Assembly: GCF_000069785.1 (NCBI RefSeq)
Contig: NC_010530.1
Span: forward strand, 2,412,001-2,476,000
From: Cupriavidus taiwanensis LMG 19424
GTDB taxonomy: Bacteria; Pseudomonadota; Gammaproteobacteria; Burkholderiales; Burkholderiaceae
DNA length: 64,000 bases
Direction: 5' to 3'
The translations under genes and the position numbers were made by a program. The notes beneath the pieces are model-generated. The model made no database searches. It saw nothing but the letters and a program-made list of their open reading frames with translations, and was not told the DNA's origin. Below are positions 8,956 to 18,419 of the stretch, one piece after another. Every line of letters begins with the position of its first letter. The stretch's first letter is position 1.

Positions 8956-10951
8956 GGCTGCCCAGCAGCGCGCTGCGCTCTGCCTCCGTGCGGTGGACCG
9001 TGTCGGCCGGGATATAGAAGTCGCGCTGGTAGTTGAAGGTATGGCCGATCGCGGTGACGATCGTGGCGAAGAAGGCCAGCGCCGCCAGCCACCAGATATG
9101 CCAGATCAGCGCGAAGCCGCACAGCGTGCTGAGCCCGGCCAGGATGATGCCCGCGCCGGTGTTCTTGGGCATATGGATCGGGATGAAGCCGTGCTCGGGG
9201 CGCTGGTAGCCATGCGCCTTCATCTGCCACCAGGCATCGTTGTCGTGCACCACCGGCGTAAAGGCAAAGTTGTACGGCGGCGGCGGCGACGAGGTGGACC
9301 ATTCCAGCGTGCGGCCGTCCCAGGGATCGCCGGTGACGTCGCGCAGCGACTCGCGGCGCAGGAAGCTCACCACCAGCTGCACCAGGAAGCAGCCGATGCC
9401 CAGCGCAATCAGCAGCGCGCCCACGCCGGCAAGCTGGAACCAGATCTGCAGCGAGTGGTCCTCGAAATGGCTGACGCGCCGGGTCACCCCCATCAGCCCG
9501 AGAACATAGAGCGGCATGAACGCCACGTAGAAGCCGACCAGCCAGAACCAGAACGAGCATTTGCCCCAGAACGGGTCCAGCTTGTAGCCGAAGGCCTTGG
9601 GAAACCAGTAGGTGATGCCGGCCATCAGCCCGAACAGCACGCCGCCGATGATCACGTTATGGAAATGCGCGATCAGGAACAGGCTGTTGTGCAGCGAGAA
9701 ATCGGCCGGCGGCACCGCCAGCAGCACGCCGGTCATGCCGCCGATCACGAACGTCACCATAAACCCCACGGTCCACAGCATCGGCACCTCGAAGCGGATG
9801 CGCCCGTGGTACATGGTGAAGAGCCAGTTGAACAGCTTGGCACCCGTGGGGATCGAGATGATCATGGTGGTGATGCCGAAGAACGAGTTCACGCTGGCCC
9901 CCGAGCCCATCGTGAAGAAGTGATGCAGCCACACCAGGTACGACAGCACCGTGATCACCACCGTAGCATACACCATCGAGGCATAGCCGAACAGGCGCTT
10001 GCGGCAGAAGGTGGCCACCACCTCGGAGAACACGCCGAACACCGGCAGGATCAGGATGTAGACCTCGGGGTGGCCCCAGATCCAGATCAGGTTCACGTAC
10101 ATCATGGCGCTGCCGCCAAGGTCGCTAGTGAAGAAGTTCATGCCCAGGTAGCGGTCGACCGCCAGCATCGCCAGCGCCGCGGTCAGTACCGGGAACGCGG
10201 CGATGATCAGCACGTTGGTGCACAGCGCGGTCCACGTGAAGATCGGCATGCGCATCAGCGTCATGCCCGGCGCGCGCATCTTGACGATGGTCACCAGCAG
10301 GTTGATGCCGGACAACAGCGTGCCCACCCCCGCCACCTGCAACGACCACAGGTAGTAATCGACGCCAACGTCCGGACTCTGCAGGATGCCGGACAGCGGC
10401 GGATAGGCGAGCCAGCCGGTGCGCGCGAATTCGCCGACGAACAGCGACATCATCACCAGCACCGCGCCGCCCACCGTCATCCAGAAGCTGAAGTTGTTCA
10501 GGAACGGAAACGCCACGTCGCGCGCGCCGATCTGCAGCGGCACGACAAAGTTCATCAGGCCGGTGACCAGCGGCATGGCGACGAAGAAGATCATGATCAC
10601 GCCGTGCGCGGTGAAGATCTGGTCATAGTGGTGCGGCGGCAGGTAGCCCAGGTTGTCGCCAAAGGCAATGGCCTGCTGGATGCGCATCATGACCGCGTCG
10701 GCAAAGCCGCGCAGCAGCATCACGATGCCGAGGATCATGTACATGATGCCGATGCGCTTGTGATCGATGCTGGTGAACCACTCGCGCCACAGGTAGCCCC
10801 ACTTGCCGTAGTACGTGACCCCGCCGGCCAGCGCCAGCCCGCCGAGCGCCACCACCGCGAAGGTAGCGATCAGGATGGGCTCATGCAGCGGGATGGCCTC
10901 CCAGCTCAGTCGACCGAAGAGTTGCGTGGCGAGTTCGGATCGCTCCGGCAT
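8948..10951 (-). CDS. cyoB: Cytochrome bo(3) ubiquinol oxidase subunit I
   Basis: A 667-residue catalytic subunit with about 14-15 membrane helices that binds haem b, haem o3 and CuB. The metal ligands are visible: TAHGVIM (low-spin haem), [12 protein letters not shown] (CuB His cross-linked to Tyr), WLHHFFT (CuB) and [11 protein letters not shown] (haem ligands). The N-terminal region ITSIDHK-like ([15 protein letters not shown]) and the length match E. coli CyoB (663 aa). It reduces O2 to water with ubiquinol electrons and pumps protons. No cyoE (haem O synthase) is in this operon, so haem O must come from elsewhere. Confidence 0.97.
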   Translation of the reverse strand: MPERSELATQLFGRLSWEAIPLHEPILIATFAVVALGGLALAGGVTYYGKWGYLWREWFTSIDHKRIGIMYMILGIVMLLRGFADAVMMRIQQAIAFGDNLGYLPPHHYDQIFTAHGVIMIFFVAMPLVTGLMNFVVPLQIGARDVAFPFLNNFSFWMTVGGAVLVMMSLFVGEFARTGWLAYPPLSGILQSPDVGVDYYLWSLQVAGVGTLLSGINLLVTIVKMRAPGMTLMRMPIFTWTALCTNVLIIAAFPVLTAALAMLAVDRYLGMNFFTSDLGGSAMMYVNLIWIWGHPEVYILILPVFGVFSEVVATFCRKRLFGYASMVYATVVITVLSYLVWLHHFFTMGSGASVNSFFGITTMIISIPTGAKLFNWLFTMYHGRIRFEVPMLWTVGFMVTFVIGGMTGVLLAVPPADFSLHNSLFLIAHFHNVIIGGVLFGLMAGITYWFPKAFGYKLDPFWGKCSFWFWLVGFYVAFMPLYVLGLMGVTRRVSHFEDHSLQIWFQLAGVGALLIALGIGCFLVQLVVSFLRRESLRDVTGDPWDGRTLEWSTSSPPPPYNFAFTPVVHDNDAWWQMKAHGYQRPEHGFIPIHMPKNTGAGIILAGLSTLCGFALIWHIWWLAALAFFATIVTAIGHTFNYQRDFYIPADTVHRTEAERSALLGSHG

Positions 10952-11045
10952 GTGGGTCTCCAGGACAACAATGGCGTACTAGGTCACGGTCTTTCGCACA
11001 GTCTTGCGCACGCTCCTGCGCAGCGCCTGCCACCGACGCGGGGCG

Positions 11046-12050
11046 CTAGCGCAGCACCTCGCCGGGAGCGGACGCGCCGGTCCCGAACAGGGGCTCGCCC
11101 AGCGTGTTGCTGGCGGTGCAGACGGCTGCGCCCATGCCCACGGCGCGCTGCGCATCGCGCGCCATCAGGTCCTTCTGGCAGACCTGCCCGGCCTGCACGC
11201 AACGGTTCACGATGGCGTCGAACAGGTTCGCGTCGACGCTGCCGTAGCGCCGCACCGGCTCGCGCTCGCTGGGCTGCGCCAGCTGCGTGTAGGCAGCACG
11301 GCTCAACGGCGAACCGGCGGCCTGGACGGTCTGCACCCAGCGGCCGAATTCGTCCTCGCTCAGGCCATGGAAGCGGAAGCGCATGTGCGAAAAGCCCGCG
11401 CCGCTGTAGTTGGCGGAAAAGCCCTCATAGACGCCCGGGCGGTTGACCACCGCATGCAGGCGGGTTTCCATGCCGGGCATGGCATAGACCTGCCCGGCCA
11501 GGGCCGGAATGAAGAAGGAGTTCATCACGGTGGAGGCCGTGATCTTGAAGCGGATCGGCCGGTCGACCGGCGCGGCCAGTTCGTTGACGGTGGCGATGCC
11601 CTGCTCCGGGTAGACGAACAGCCACTTCCAGTCCAGCGCCACCACCTCCACCGTCAGCGGTTGCGTGCCCGGCGGCAGCGGGCGGCTGTCGTCGAGCCGG
11701 GTCAGCGGCTGGTACGGGTCGAGCTTGTGGGTGCTGACCCAGGTGATGGCGCCCAGCGCGATGATGATCAGCAGCGGCGCCGACCAGATCAGCAGCTCCA
11801 GCACCGTGGAATGGTCCCAGTCGGGGTTGTAGTGCGCATCCCGGTTGGCGGCGCGGTAGCGCCACGCGAACACCAGCGTCAGCACGATCACCGGCACGAT
11901 GATCAGCAGCATCAGGCCCGTGGAAATGATGATCAGGTCACGTTGCCGCACGGCCAGGTCGCCGGCCGGCGACAGCAGCACGGCGTTGCAGCCGCCCAGC
12001 CACAGCAGGACTGGCAGCAGCAACCAGCGGATCGGGCGGTGCATGGACAT
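11046..12050 (-). CDS. cyoA: Cytochrome bo(3) ubiquinol oxidase subunit II
   Basis: About 334 residues. The chosen start (MSMHRP) places a lipoprotein signal of 20 residues before Cys21 in LWLGGC; longer in-frame starts exist upstream but would bury the signal. Two membrane helices follow, then the periplasmic cupredoxin-like domain with VVALDWKWLFVYPEQGIATVNE, which lacks CuA ligands as expected for a quinol oxidase. The C-terminus carries three extra cysteines (NRCVQAGQVCQKD, AAVCTAS), an extension seen in some beta-proteobacterial CyoA proteins. It is the first gene of the operon; 94 untranslated bases separate it from cyoB. Confidence 0.93.
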   Translation of the reverse strand: MSMHRPIRWLLLPVLLWLGGCNAVLLSPAGDLAVRQRDLIIISTGLMLLIIVPVIVLTLVFAWRYRAANRDAHYNPDWDHSTVLELLIWSAPLLIIIALGAITWVSTHKLDPYQPLTRLDDSRPLPPGTQPLTVEVVALDWKWLFVYPEQGIATVNELAAPVDRPIRFKITASTVMNSFFIPALAGQVYAMPGMETRLHAVVNRPGVYEGFSANYSGAGFSHMRFRFHGLSEDEFGRWVQTVQAAGSPLSRAAYTQLAQPSEREPVRRYGSVDANLFDAIVNRCVQAGQVCQKDLMARDAQRAVGMGAAVCTASNTLGEPLFGTGASAPGEVLR

Positions 12051-12214
12051 TGTCTGACCGGAAGATCGCATAGCTTTCGGGCCCGCGCCATTTGTACGCC
12101 GCGGCGCAAGTGACTTAGACTGGTCTGAGCAACTATGGCAGTGTAGGCGCTCAAGTGCCATTCTTCATGGTGCAATTTGCAGTGCCCTCGCTCACAGACA
12201 CGGGAGGTATGCCG

Positions 12215-13531
12215 ATGACCACCGCGACCCACCAGCACCGGGCGTCTCCTACAGCACCTCCCGCGCCCGGCGCCGCGCATATCGCGCCCGCGGAAATCGC
12301 CACCGGCGTGGTCATCGGCCGCGCCTCGGAGTACTTCGATTTCTTCGTCTACGGCATCGCCTCGGTGCTGGTGTTTCCGGCGGTCTATTTTCCGTTCGCC
12401 GACCGGCTCGACGCGCTGCTCTACGCCTTCGCCATCTTCGCGCTGGCCTTTATCGGCCGGCCCTTCGGCACGGCGCTGTTCATGGGCATCCAGCGCCGCT
12501 GGGGCCGTGGCGTCAAGCTGACCGCGTCGCTGTTCCTGCTGGGCACCGCCACCGTCGGCATCGCCTTCCTGCCGGGATATGCCGCGCTCGGCCCGGCCGC
12601 GATCGTGCTGCTGGCGGTGTTCCGAACGCTGCAGGGCGTGGCCTTCGGCGGCTCGTGGGACGGGCTGCCGTCGCTGCTGGCGCTGAACGCGCCCGCGCAG
12701 CGGCGCGGCTGGTACGCGATGCTGGGGCAGCTGGGCGCGCCCACCGGCTTTATCGTTGCCGGGTCGCTGTTCCTGTTCCTCAACCTCAGCCTGGAGCCGC
12801 GCGAGTTCCTGGCCTGGGGCTGGCGTTATCCGTTCTACGTCGCGTTCGCGATCAACGTGGTGGCGCTGTTCGCGCGGCTGCGCCTGGTGGTGACGCACGA
12901 ATACACGCAGCTGCTGGACGAGGACGAGCTCGAGCCCATCAGCACCACCGAGATCGTCAGGAAGCAGGGCTACAACCTGCTGCTGGGCGCCTTCGCCGCG
13001 CTGGCGAGCTTCGCGCTGTTCCACCTGGTGACGGTGTTTCCGCTGTCCTGGGTCGCGCTCAATGGCTCGCAGCCGGTCACCGACGTGCTGGCGGTGCAGA
13101 TCGCCGGCGCCTTCATCGGCATCCTCGGCACCATCGCCTCGGGCGTGATCGCCGACCGCATCGGGCGGCGCACCACGCTGGCGCTGATGGCCATCCTGAT
13201 CGGCATCTTCAGCCTGTTCGCGCCCTGGCTGATGGGCGGCGGCCCGCTGGCACAGGACCTGTTCATCCTGCTCGGCTTCGCCCTGCTGGGCTTGTCCTAC
13301 GGCCAGGCGGCCGGGGCCGTGACCTCGAACTTCGAGCGGCGCTTCCGCTACACCGGCGCGGCCCTGACCACCGACATGGCGTGGCTGTTCGGCGCGGGCT
13401 TCGCGCCGCTGGTGGCGCTGGGGCTATCGGCGGAATTCGGCCTGGCCGCGGTGAGCGGCTACCTGCTTTCCGGAGTCGCCTGCACGCTGCTGGCGCTGCG
13501 GATCAATCGGGCGTTGGGGACGCATGTCTGA
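12215..13531 (+). CDS. MFS transporter, metabolite:H+ symporter type
   Basis: A 438-residue inner-membrane carrier with twelve predicted helices. The ATG at 12215 was chosen because GGGAGG at 12202-12207 sits seven bases upstream; ATGs at 12155 and 12209 lack usable spacing. Features are SEYFDFFVYGIAS in helix 1, IGRPFGTALFMG, QGVAFGGSWDG and VIADRIGRRTT, typical of the MHS group (proline/betaine, shikimate and alpha-ketoglutarate carriers). It diverges from the cyo operon, and 164 bases between them must hold both promoters. Substrate unknown. Confidence 0.88.
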   Translation: MTTATHQHRASPTAPPAPGAAHIAPAEIATGVVIGRASEYFDFFVYGIASVLVFPAVYFPFADRLDALLYAFAIFALAFIGRPFGTALFMGIQRRWGRGVKLTASLFLLGTATVGIAFLPGYAALGPAAIVLLAVFRTLQGVAFGGSWDGLPSLLALNAPAQRRGWYAMLGQLGAPTGFIVAGSLFLFLNLSLEPREFLAWGWRYPFYVAFAINVVALFARLRLVVTHEYTQLLDEDELEPISTTEIVRKQGYNLLLGAFAALASFALFHLVTVFPLSWVALNGSQPVTDVLAVQIAGAFIGILGTIASGVIADRIGRRTTLALMAILIGIFSLFAPWLMGGGPLAQDLFILLGFALLGLSYGQAAGAVTSNFERRFRYTGAALTTDMAWLFGAGFAPLVALGLSAEFGLAAVSGYLLSGVACTLLALRINRALGTHV

Positions 13532-13646
13532 CGGGTGCAGCGCGCCTGCGCTGCTATCGCCGCAAGTCGCGCACAGTGCCCGGAGGCCGGTTTTGCCGGT
13601 GCACGGCAGCGTTCTGAGTACAATTGACGCCCGCCAAAATCCCGTC

Positions 13647-13667
13647 GCTCCGGAGTGATTCCGGAGC
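13647..13667 (+). promoter_or_regulatory. Hairpin covering the ribosome-binding site of the halogenase-like gene
   Basis: GCTCCGGA (13647-13654) and TCCGGAGC (13660-13667) are perfect 8-base arms with a five-base loop. The right arm contains GGAG (13663-13666), the only plausible Shine-Dalgarno sequence for the ATG at 13676. In mRNA the hairpin would hide that site, so translation may be controlled. No T-run follows, so it is not a terminator. Confidence 0.45.
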
Positions 13668-13675
13668 CGAAGCTT

Positions 13676-14905
13676 ATGAAAACGGAAACCACGGACGTCG
13701 TCATCATCGGCGCCGGGCCTGCGGGCTCTGTCGCAGCCGGCCTGCTGCGCAAGCACGGCATTCCGGTGCTGGTGATCGAGAAAGAGACCTTCCCGCGCTT
13801 CTCCATCGGCGAAAGCCTGCTGCCGCAGAGCATGGCCTATATCGAGGAAGCCGGCATGCTGCGCGCGGTTGTGGAAGCCGGCTTCCAGTACAAGAACGGC
13901 GCCGCGTTCGCACGCGGCACGCAGCGCACCGCATTCGACTTCCGCCAGAAGTACTCGCCCGGCTGGGGCACCACCTACCAGGTACAGCGCGCCCAGTTCG
14001 ACCACGTGCTGATCCGCGAGGCCGAGCGCCAGGGTGCCGAGGTGCGTTTCGCTCATCTGGTGGAGAACGTCGATGTCAGCGGCCCGCAGCCGGAAGTCAC
14101 CGTGCGCGCGCCGGACGGCAGCCAGTACACGGTGCGCGCGAAGTTCCTGCTCGATGCCTCCGGCTTCGGCCGCATCCTGCCGCGCCTGCTGCAGCTGGAA
14201 ACGCCGTCGGGCTTTCCGGTGCGCAGCGCGATCTTCACGCATGTGGAAGACCGCATCCCGACTGGCACCTTCGACCGCAACAAGATCCTGATCAGCGTGC
14301 ATCCGCGGCACCAGGACGTCTGGTACTGGACCATCCCGTTTTCCGACGGGCGCTGCTCGCAGGGCGTGGTGGCCGAGAAGGCGTTCCTGGACCGCTACAG
14401 CGGCACCGAGACCGAACGGCTGCAGGCACTGGTCGCCGAGGAGCCGGGCCTGGCCACGTTGCTGGCCGACGCGCAATGGGACACGCCGGCGCGACAGATC
14501 GCCGGTTACTCGGCCAACGTGAAGTCGCTGTGGGGCAACGGCTATGCGCTGCTCGGCAATGCCGGCGAGTTCCTCGACCCGGTATTCTCGTCCGGCGTGA
14601 CCATCGCCTTCAAGTCGGCCAGCCTGGCGGCGCAGTGCCTGGTGCGCCAGCTGCGTGGGGACACGGTGGACTGGGAGCAAGACTTCGCGCGGCCGCTCAA
14701 GGCCGGCGTCGACTGCTTCCGCGTCTTTGTCGAAGCCTGGTATGAAGGGCGTTTCCAGAAGCTGATCTTCCATCCCAACGCCACCTCCGAAATCCGCGAC
14801 ATGATCTCGGCGATCCTGGCCGGCTACGCGTGGGACCGCGACAACCCCTTCGTCACCGAACCGCGCCGGCGGCTGGCGGTGCTGGAAGAATTCTGCAGGG
14901 TCTGA
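13676..14905 (+). CDS. Flavin-dependent halogenase-like FAD oxidoreductase
   Basis: A 409-residue soluble protein with an N-terminal FAD-binding GAGPAGS (12-18) and GESLLP (45-50). It also has motifs reported for flavin-dependent halogenases: a lysine in K73-N-G-A-A-F, which aligns by eye with the catalytic Lys of the CmlS/PltA group; WYWTIP (216-221), fitting WxWxIP; and F299-x2-P-x2-S-x-G. Such enzymes chlorinate or brominate aromatic or carrier-bound substrates using FADH2. Related proteins also sit in aryl-polyene clusters with no proven halogenation. The next gene is an aryl-polyene-type ketoreductase 94 bases downstream. No carrier protein, ketosynthase or flavin reductase is nearby, so the substrate is open. 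Confidence 0.75.
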   Translation: MKTETTDVVIIGAGPAGSVAAGLLRKHGIPVLVIEKETFPRFSIGESLLPQSMAYIEEAGMLRAVVEAGFQYKNGAAFARGTQRTAFDFRQKYSPGWGTTYQVQRAQFDHVLIREAERQGAEVRFAHLVENVDVSGPQPEVTVRAPDGSQYTVRAKFLLDASGFGRILPRLLQLETPSGFPVRSAIFTHVEDRIPTGTFDRNKILISVHPRHQDVWYWTIPFSDGRCSQGVVAEKAFLDRYSGTETERLQALVAEEPGLATLLADAQWDTPARQIAGYSANVKSLWGNGYALLGNAGEFLDPVFSSGVTIAFKSASLAAQCLVRQLRGDTVDWEQDFARPLKAGVDCFRVFVEAWYEGRFQKLIFHPNATSEIRDMISAILAGYAWDRDNPFVTEPRRRLAVLEEFCRV

Positions 14906-14999
14906 TGCGCCGCGCCAGCTCGTACGCGCGCGGCCATCGCGCCAACCACACCGCACGCCAGCCTGCCGCGGCGCAGGCGGCTCTGCAAGGACAACAGTC

Positions 15000-15731
15000 A
15001 TGAGCCATCCGACCGTGCTGGTCACGGGTTCGTCCCGCGGCATCGGCCGCGCCATAGCCCTGCGCCTGGCGCGCGACGGCTACGACGTGGTGGTGCACTG
15101 CCGCGCGCGCCGCGACGAGGCCGACTCGGTCGCCGACGCCGTGCGCGCGTGCGGACGCAAGTCGCGCGTGCTGTGCTTCGATGTGTCCCGCCGCGAAGAC
15201 GCCGCCAGCGCGCTGCTGACCGATATCGCCGCGCATGGCTGCTACTACGGCGTGGTGTGCAACGCCGGCCTGGCGCGCGACGCGGCGTTCCCCGCCATGA
15301 CCGGCGCCGAGTGGGACGAGGTGGTGCACACCAACCTCGACGCCTTCTACAACGTGCTCAACCCGGTGGTGATGCCGATGGTGCAGCGCCGCCAGCCGGG
15401 CCGCATCGTCACGCTGTCGTCGGTGTCGGGTCTGGTGGGCAACCGCGGCCAGGCCAACTACAGCGCGGCCAAGGCCGGCATCATCGGCGCCACCAAGGCG
15501 CTGGCGATCGAGCTGGCGAAGCGCGCCATCACCGTCAATTGCGTCGCGCCGGGCCTGATCGACACCGACATGATCGAGCCGCACGTGCGCGACGAAGCGC
15601 TGCGCCTGATCCCTGCGCGGCGCATGGGCACGCCCGAGGAAGTTGCCGCCACGGTGGCCTTCCTGCTGTCGCCGGACGCGGGCTATATCACGCGCCAGGT
15701 GATCTCGGTCAACGGGGGCATGTTCGGCTGA
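15000..15731 (+). CDS. 3-oxoacyl-ACP reductase, FabG-like (aryl-polyene type)
   Basis: A 243-residue short-chain dehydrogenase. The NADP-binding TGSSRGIG lies at 9-16, the NAG motif at 88-90 and the catalytic set is N112, S141, Y154, K158 (NYSAAKAG). The stretch CYYGVVCNAGLARDAAFPAM resembles the FabG paralogues of aryl-polyene and xanthomonadin clusters more than housekeeping FabG; this comparison is from memory. AAGGA precedes the ATG. It is probably co-transcribed with the halogenase-like gene. Its likely role is reduction of a 3-ketoacyl thioester; the partner synthase is not in the window. Confidence 0.85.
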   Translation: MSHPTVLVTGSSRGIGRAIALRLARDGYDVVVHCRARRDEADSVADAVRACGRKSRVLCFDVSRREDAASALLTDIAAHGCYYGVVCNAGLARDAAFPAMTGAEWDEVVHTNLDAFYNVLNPVVMPMVQRRQPGRIVTLSSVSGLVGNRGQANYSAAKAGIIGATKALAIELAKRAITVNCVAPGLIDTDMIEPHVRDEALRLIPARRMGTPEEVAATVAFLLSPDAGYITRQVISVNGGMFG

Positions 15732-15811
15732 CCTGCGGGACCCATCCCGGCGGGCCAGTCCGTGGCAAGCGATGCGATCGCACTCGCGACGCGCCCCCCT
15801 GCCCTTGCCGG

Positions 15812-16465
15812 TCAGTCGCGGTCCGGCGCGCCCGGCGGGAACAGCGGGCGATAGGGCCGTGCCTCTTCCACCGCGCGCGCGAACGACGGCCGCGCCAGCA
15901 GCCGCTTGCGATAGGCGCGCACGTTGCCGCATGACTCCGGAATCGGCTGCACCCAGTCCGCATAGAACAGCGATGGCGCCGCGGCGCAATCCGCCAGCGT
16001 GAAGGCATCGCCCGCGGCCCATTGCCGCGTCGCCAGTTCGGTCTCGAGCCACGCATAGGCAGAGTCCAGCAGCTTGCGGTACTCGGCCACGCCATAGGGA
16101 TCGCGATTGGCTTCGGGGCGCAGGTAGTCGGCCACGATGCGCTGCATCGGCGTCATCACGTACTGGTCGAAGAAGCGGTCGAGCAGGCGCACCTTCAGTG
16201 CGGCGTCCGGCGACTCCGGGAGCCAGCGCACCGGGCCGCGGTGATGCTGGTCCAGGTACTCGATGATGATGCTCGACTCGTACACCGCGCGGCCGTCATC
16301 GACCAGCATCGGCATGCGCCGCAGCGGCCAGCGCCTGCCGAGTTCGTCCATGTGCTGCGCGTGGTCGGGCGACAGCATGCGGAATTCGAAGGGGATTGCA
16401 TTCTCGTACAAGGCCACGAGGACCTTCTGGCAATAGGACGAAAACGGGTGCGCGTACAGCTCCAT
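15812..16465 (-). CDS. Glutathione S-transferase family protein
   Basis: 217 residues with an N-terminal thioredoxin-fold domain (ELYAHPFSSYCQKVLVALYE, cis-Pro in RMPMLVDDG, ESSIIIEYLD for glutathione binding) and an all-helical C-terminal domain with the N-capping box FTLADCAAAP. The SSYCQK motif has Ser and Cys near the catalytic position, as in beta/zeta-like bacterial GSTs. It would be a cytosolic detoxification or isomerase enzyme, substrate unknown. It is on the same strand as the prolyl aminopeptidase gene, about 50 bases downstream of it, and could share its transcript. Confidence 0.9.
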   Translation of the reverse strand: MELYAHPFSSYCQKVLVALYENAIPFEFRMLSPDHAQHMDELGRRWPLRRMPMLVDDGRAVYESSIIIEYLDQHHRGPVRWLPESPDAALKVRLLDRFFDQYVMTPMQRIVADYLRPEANRDPYGVAEYRKLLDSAYAWLETELATRQWAAGDAFTLADCAAAPSLFYADWVQPIPESCGNVRAYRKRLLARPSFARAVEEARPYRPLFPPGAPDRD

Positions 16466-16516
16466 CGTGATCTCCAGTGGTGTGGGTGGGTATGGCCAGG
16501 AAGCTTCGACGCGCGG

Positions 16517-17542
<1,026 letters not shown>

Positions 17543-18091
17543 TTAGACTCGATCGAGCAAGCGATGTGGCAGCGCCGGCAAGCTGACCGAAATGGCATCG
17601 CCCGCCCGCACCACGCCGCTCGCGATCACGACGCCCATGACGCCGGCCTTGCGGACCAGCGTGCCGTCAGCCGTCCGGTTCAACACCTGCGCCAGAAGGC
17701 CGGGCCGGAACGCTTCGATCTGCCCACACGGGTTGCGCAAGCCGGTCAGTTCGACCACGGCGCTGGACCCAAGCCGCAACTGCGTGCCGACGGGCAGCGC
17801 GTGCAGGTCCAGCCCCTGCGTCGTGATGTTCTCGCCGAGGTCGGCGGGGCGGATGTCAAAGCCGGCGCGCGCAAGCGCTGCGTGGAGTTCCGTGCCAATA
17901 AGGTGGACCTGTCGCAGGTTGGGCTGGTTCGGATCAATTCGCACGCGCGAGCGGTGCTTGACGGTCTGGCCGGCATGCGCGTCGCCTTCGACGCCAAGGC
18001 GTTCAAGCAGCCGGATCTCGGCGCGCAAAAGCTTGGAAAATTCGTGCGTGCCCGCGGCAGCCACGGCGAGAACGGTTGGGGATGTGCTCAA
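17543..18091 (-). CDS. MOSC domain-containing protein
   Basis: 182 residues that start at TTG (18091), sharing TTGA with the stop of the upstream HicB-like gene, so translation is coupled. It is a MOSC domain: GVEGDAHAGQTVKH near the start, RQVHLIGTELHAAL, LGENITTQGLDL and the conserved cysteine in LRNPCGQIE, which may carry sulfur or bind molybdenum cofactor. Stand-alone MOSC proteins of the YiiM type take part in molybdenum-dependent reduction of N-hydroxylated compounds; the role here is not known. An ATG start is absent, which lowers confidence in the exact N-terminus. Confidence 0.85.
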   Translation of the reverse strand: MSTSPTVLAVAAAGTHEFSKLLRAEIRLLERLGVEGDAHAGQTVKHRSRVRIDPNQPNLRQVHLIGTELHAALARAGFDIRPADLGENITTQGLDLHALPVGTQLRLGSSAVVELTGLRNPCGQIEAFRPGLLAQVLNRTADGTLVRKAGVMGVVIASGVVRAGDAISVSLPALPHRLLDRV

Positions 18092-18351
18092 TCGATGCTC
18101 CCGCGCGACCGGTCGATATCGACCAGTAGCCAGAAGCCGCCCTCGTACTGACGGCTCTCAACCCACCGTTGCAGGTCGGAAGGCCCAGGCATCGGCTCGC
18201 CATCAGCGAAGTGCGCTTCGGCGACCTCTTGGACCTTGCCCGGGATCTCGGACCAATCGTCGGCTGCGGAGAAACAGCCCGGGAAATCCGGCACGGTGAT
18301 GCCGTGCGCGTGCGTCGCATCACCGGGCTCGATATGTACGGGATATAGCAT
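18088..18351 (-). pseudogene. HicB-like antitoxin, orphan and apparently C-terminally truncated
   Basis: Encodes 87 residues from the ATG at 18351 (a start at 18375 is also possible). The N-terminal part matches the partial RNase-H-like fold of HicB: YPVHIEPGDATHAHG, then ITVPDFPGCFSAADDW, and GGFWLLVDID near the end. HicB_lk antitoxins normally go on for 40 or more residues into a DNA-binding helix region; here the frame stops at SRGSID just where the MOSC gene begins. No HicA toxin gene is adjacent. It may be a decayed antitoxin or a reduced, still expressed form. The coding frame itself is open, so pseudogene is a judgement. Confidence 0.6.
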
Positions 18352-18419
18352 GGGCAATCCAATGGCAATACGCATGCAAGACTGGTTCAACGTTGTGTCA
18401 CTGTACCGCAGACCACGCC

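Noticed and set aside
8954..11446. 830-codon plus-strand frame opposite cyoB and cyoA
   Set aside because: His/Gln/Arg-rich shadow of conserved membrane protein genes.
12155..12217. Upstream ATG (12155) as start of the MFS gene
   Set aside because: No Shine-Dalgarno at usable spacing; GGGAGG at 12202-12207 supports 12215.
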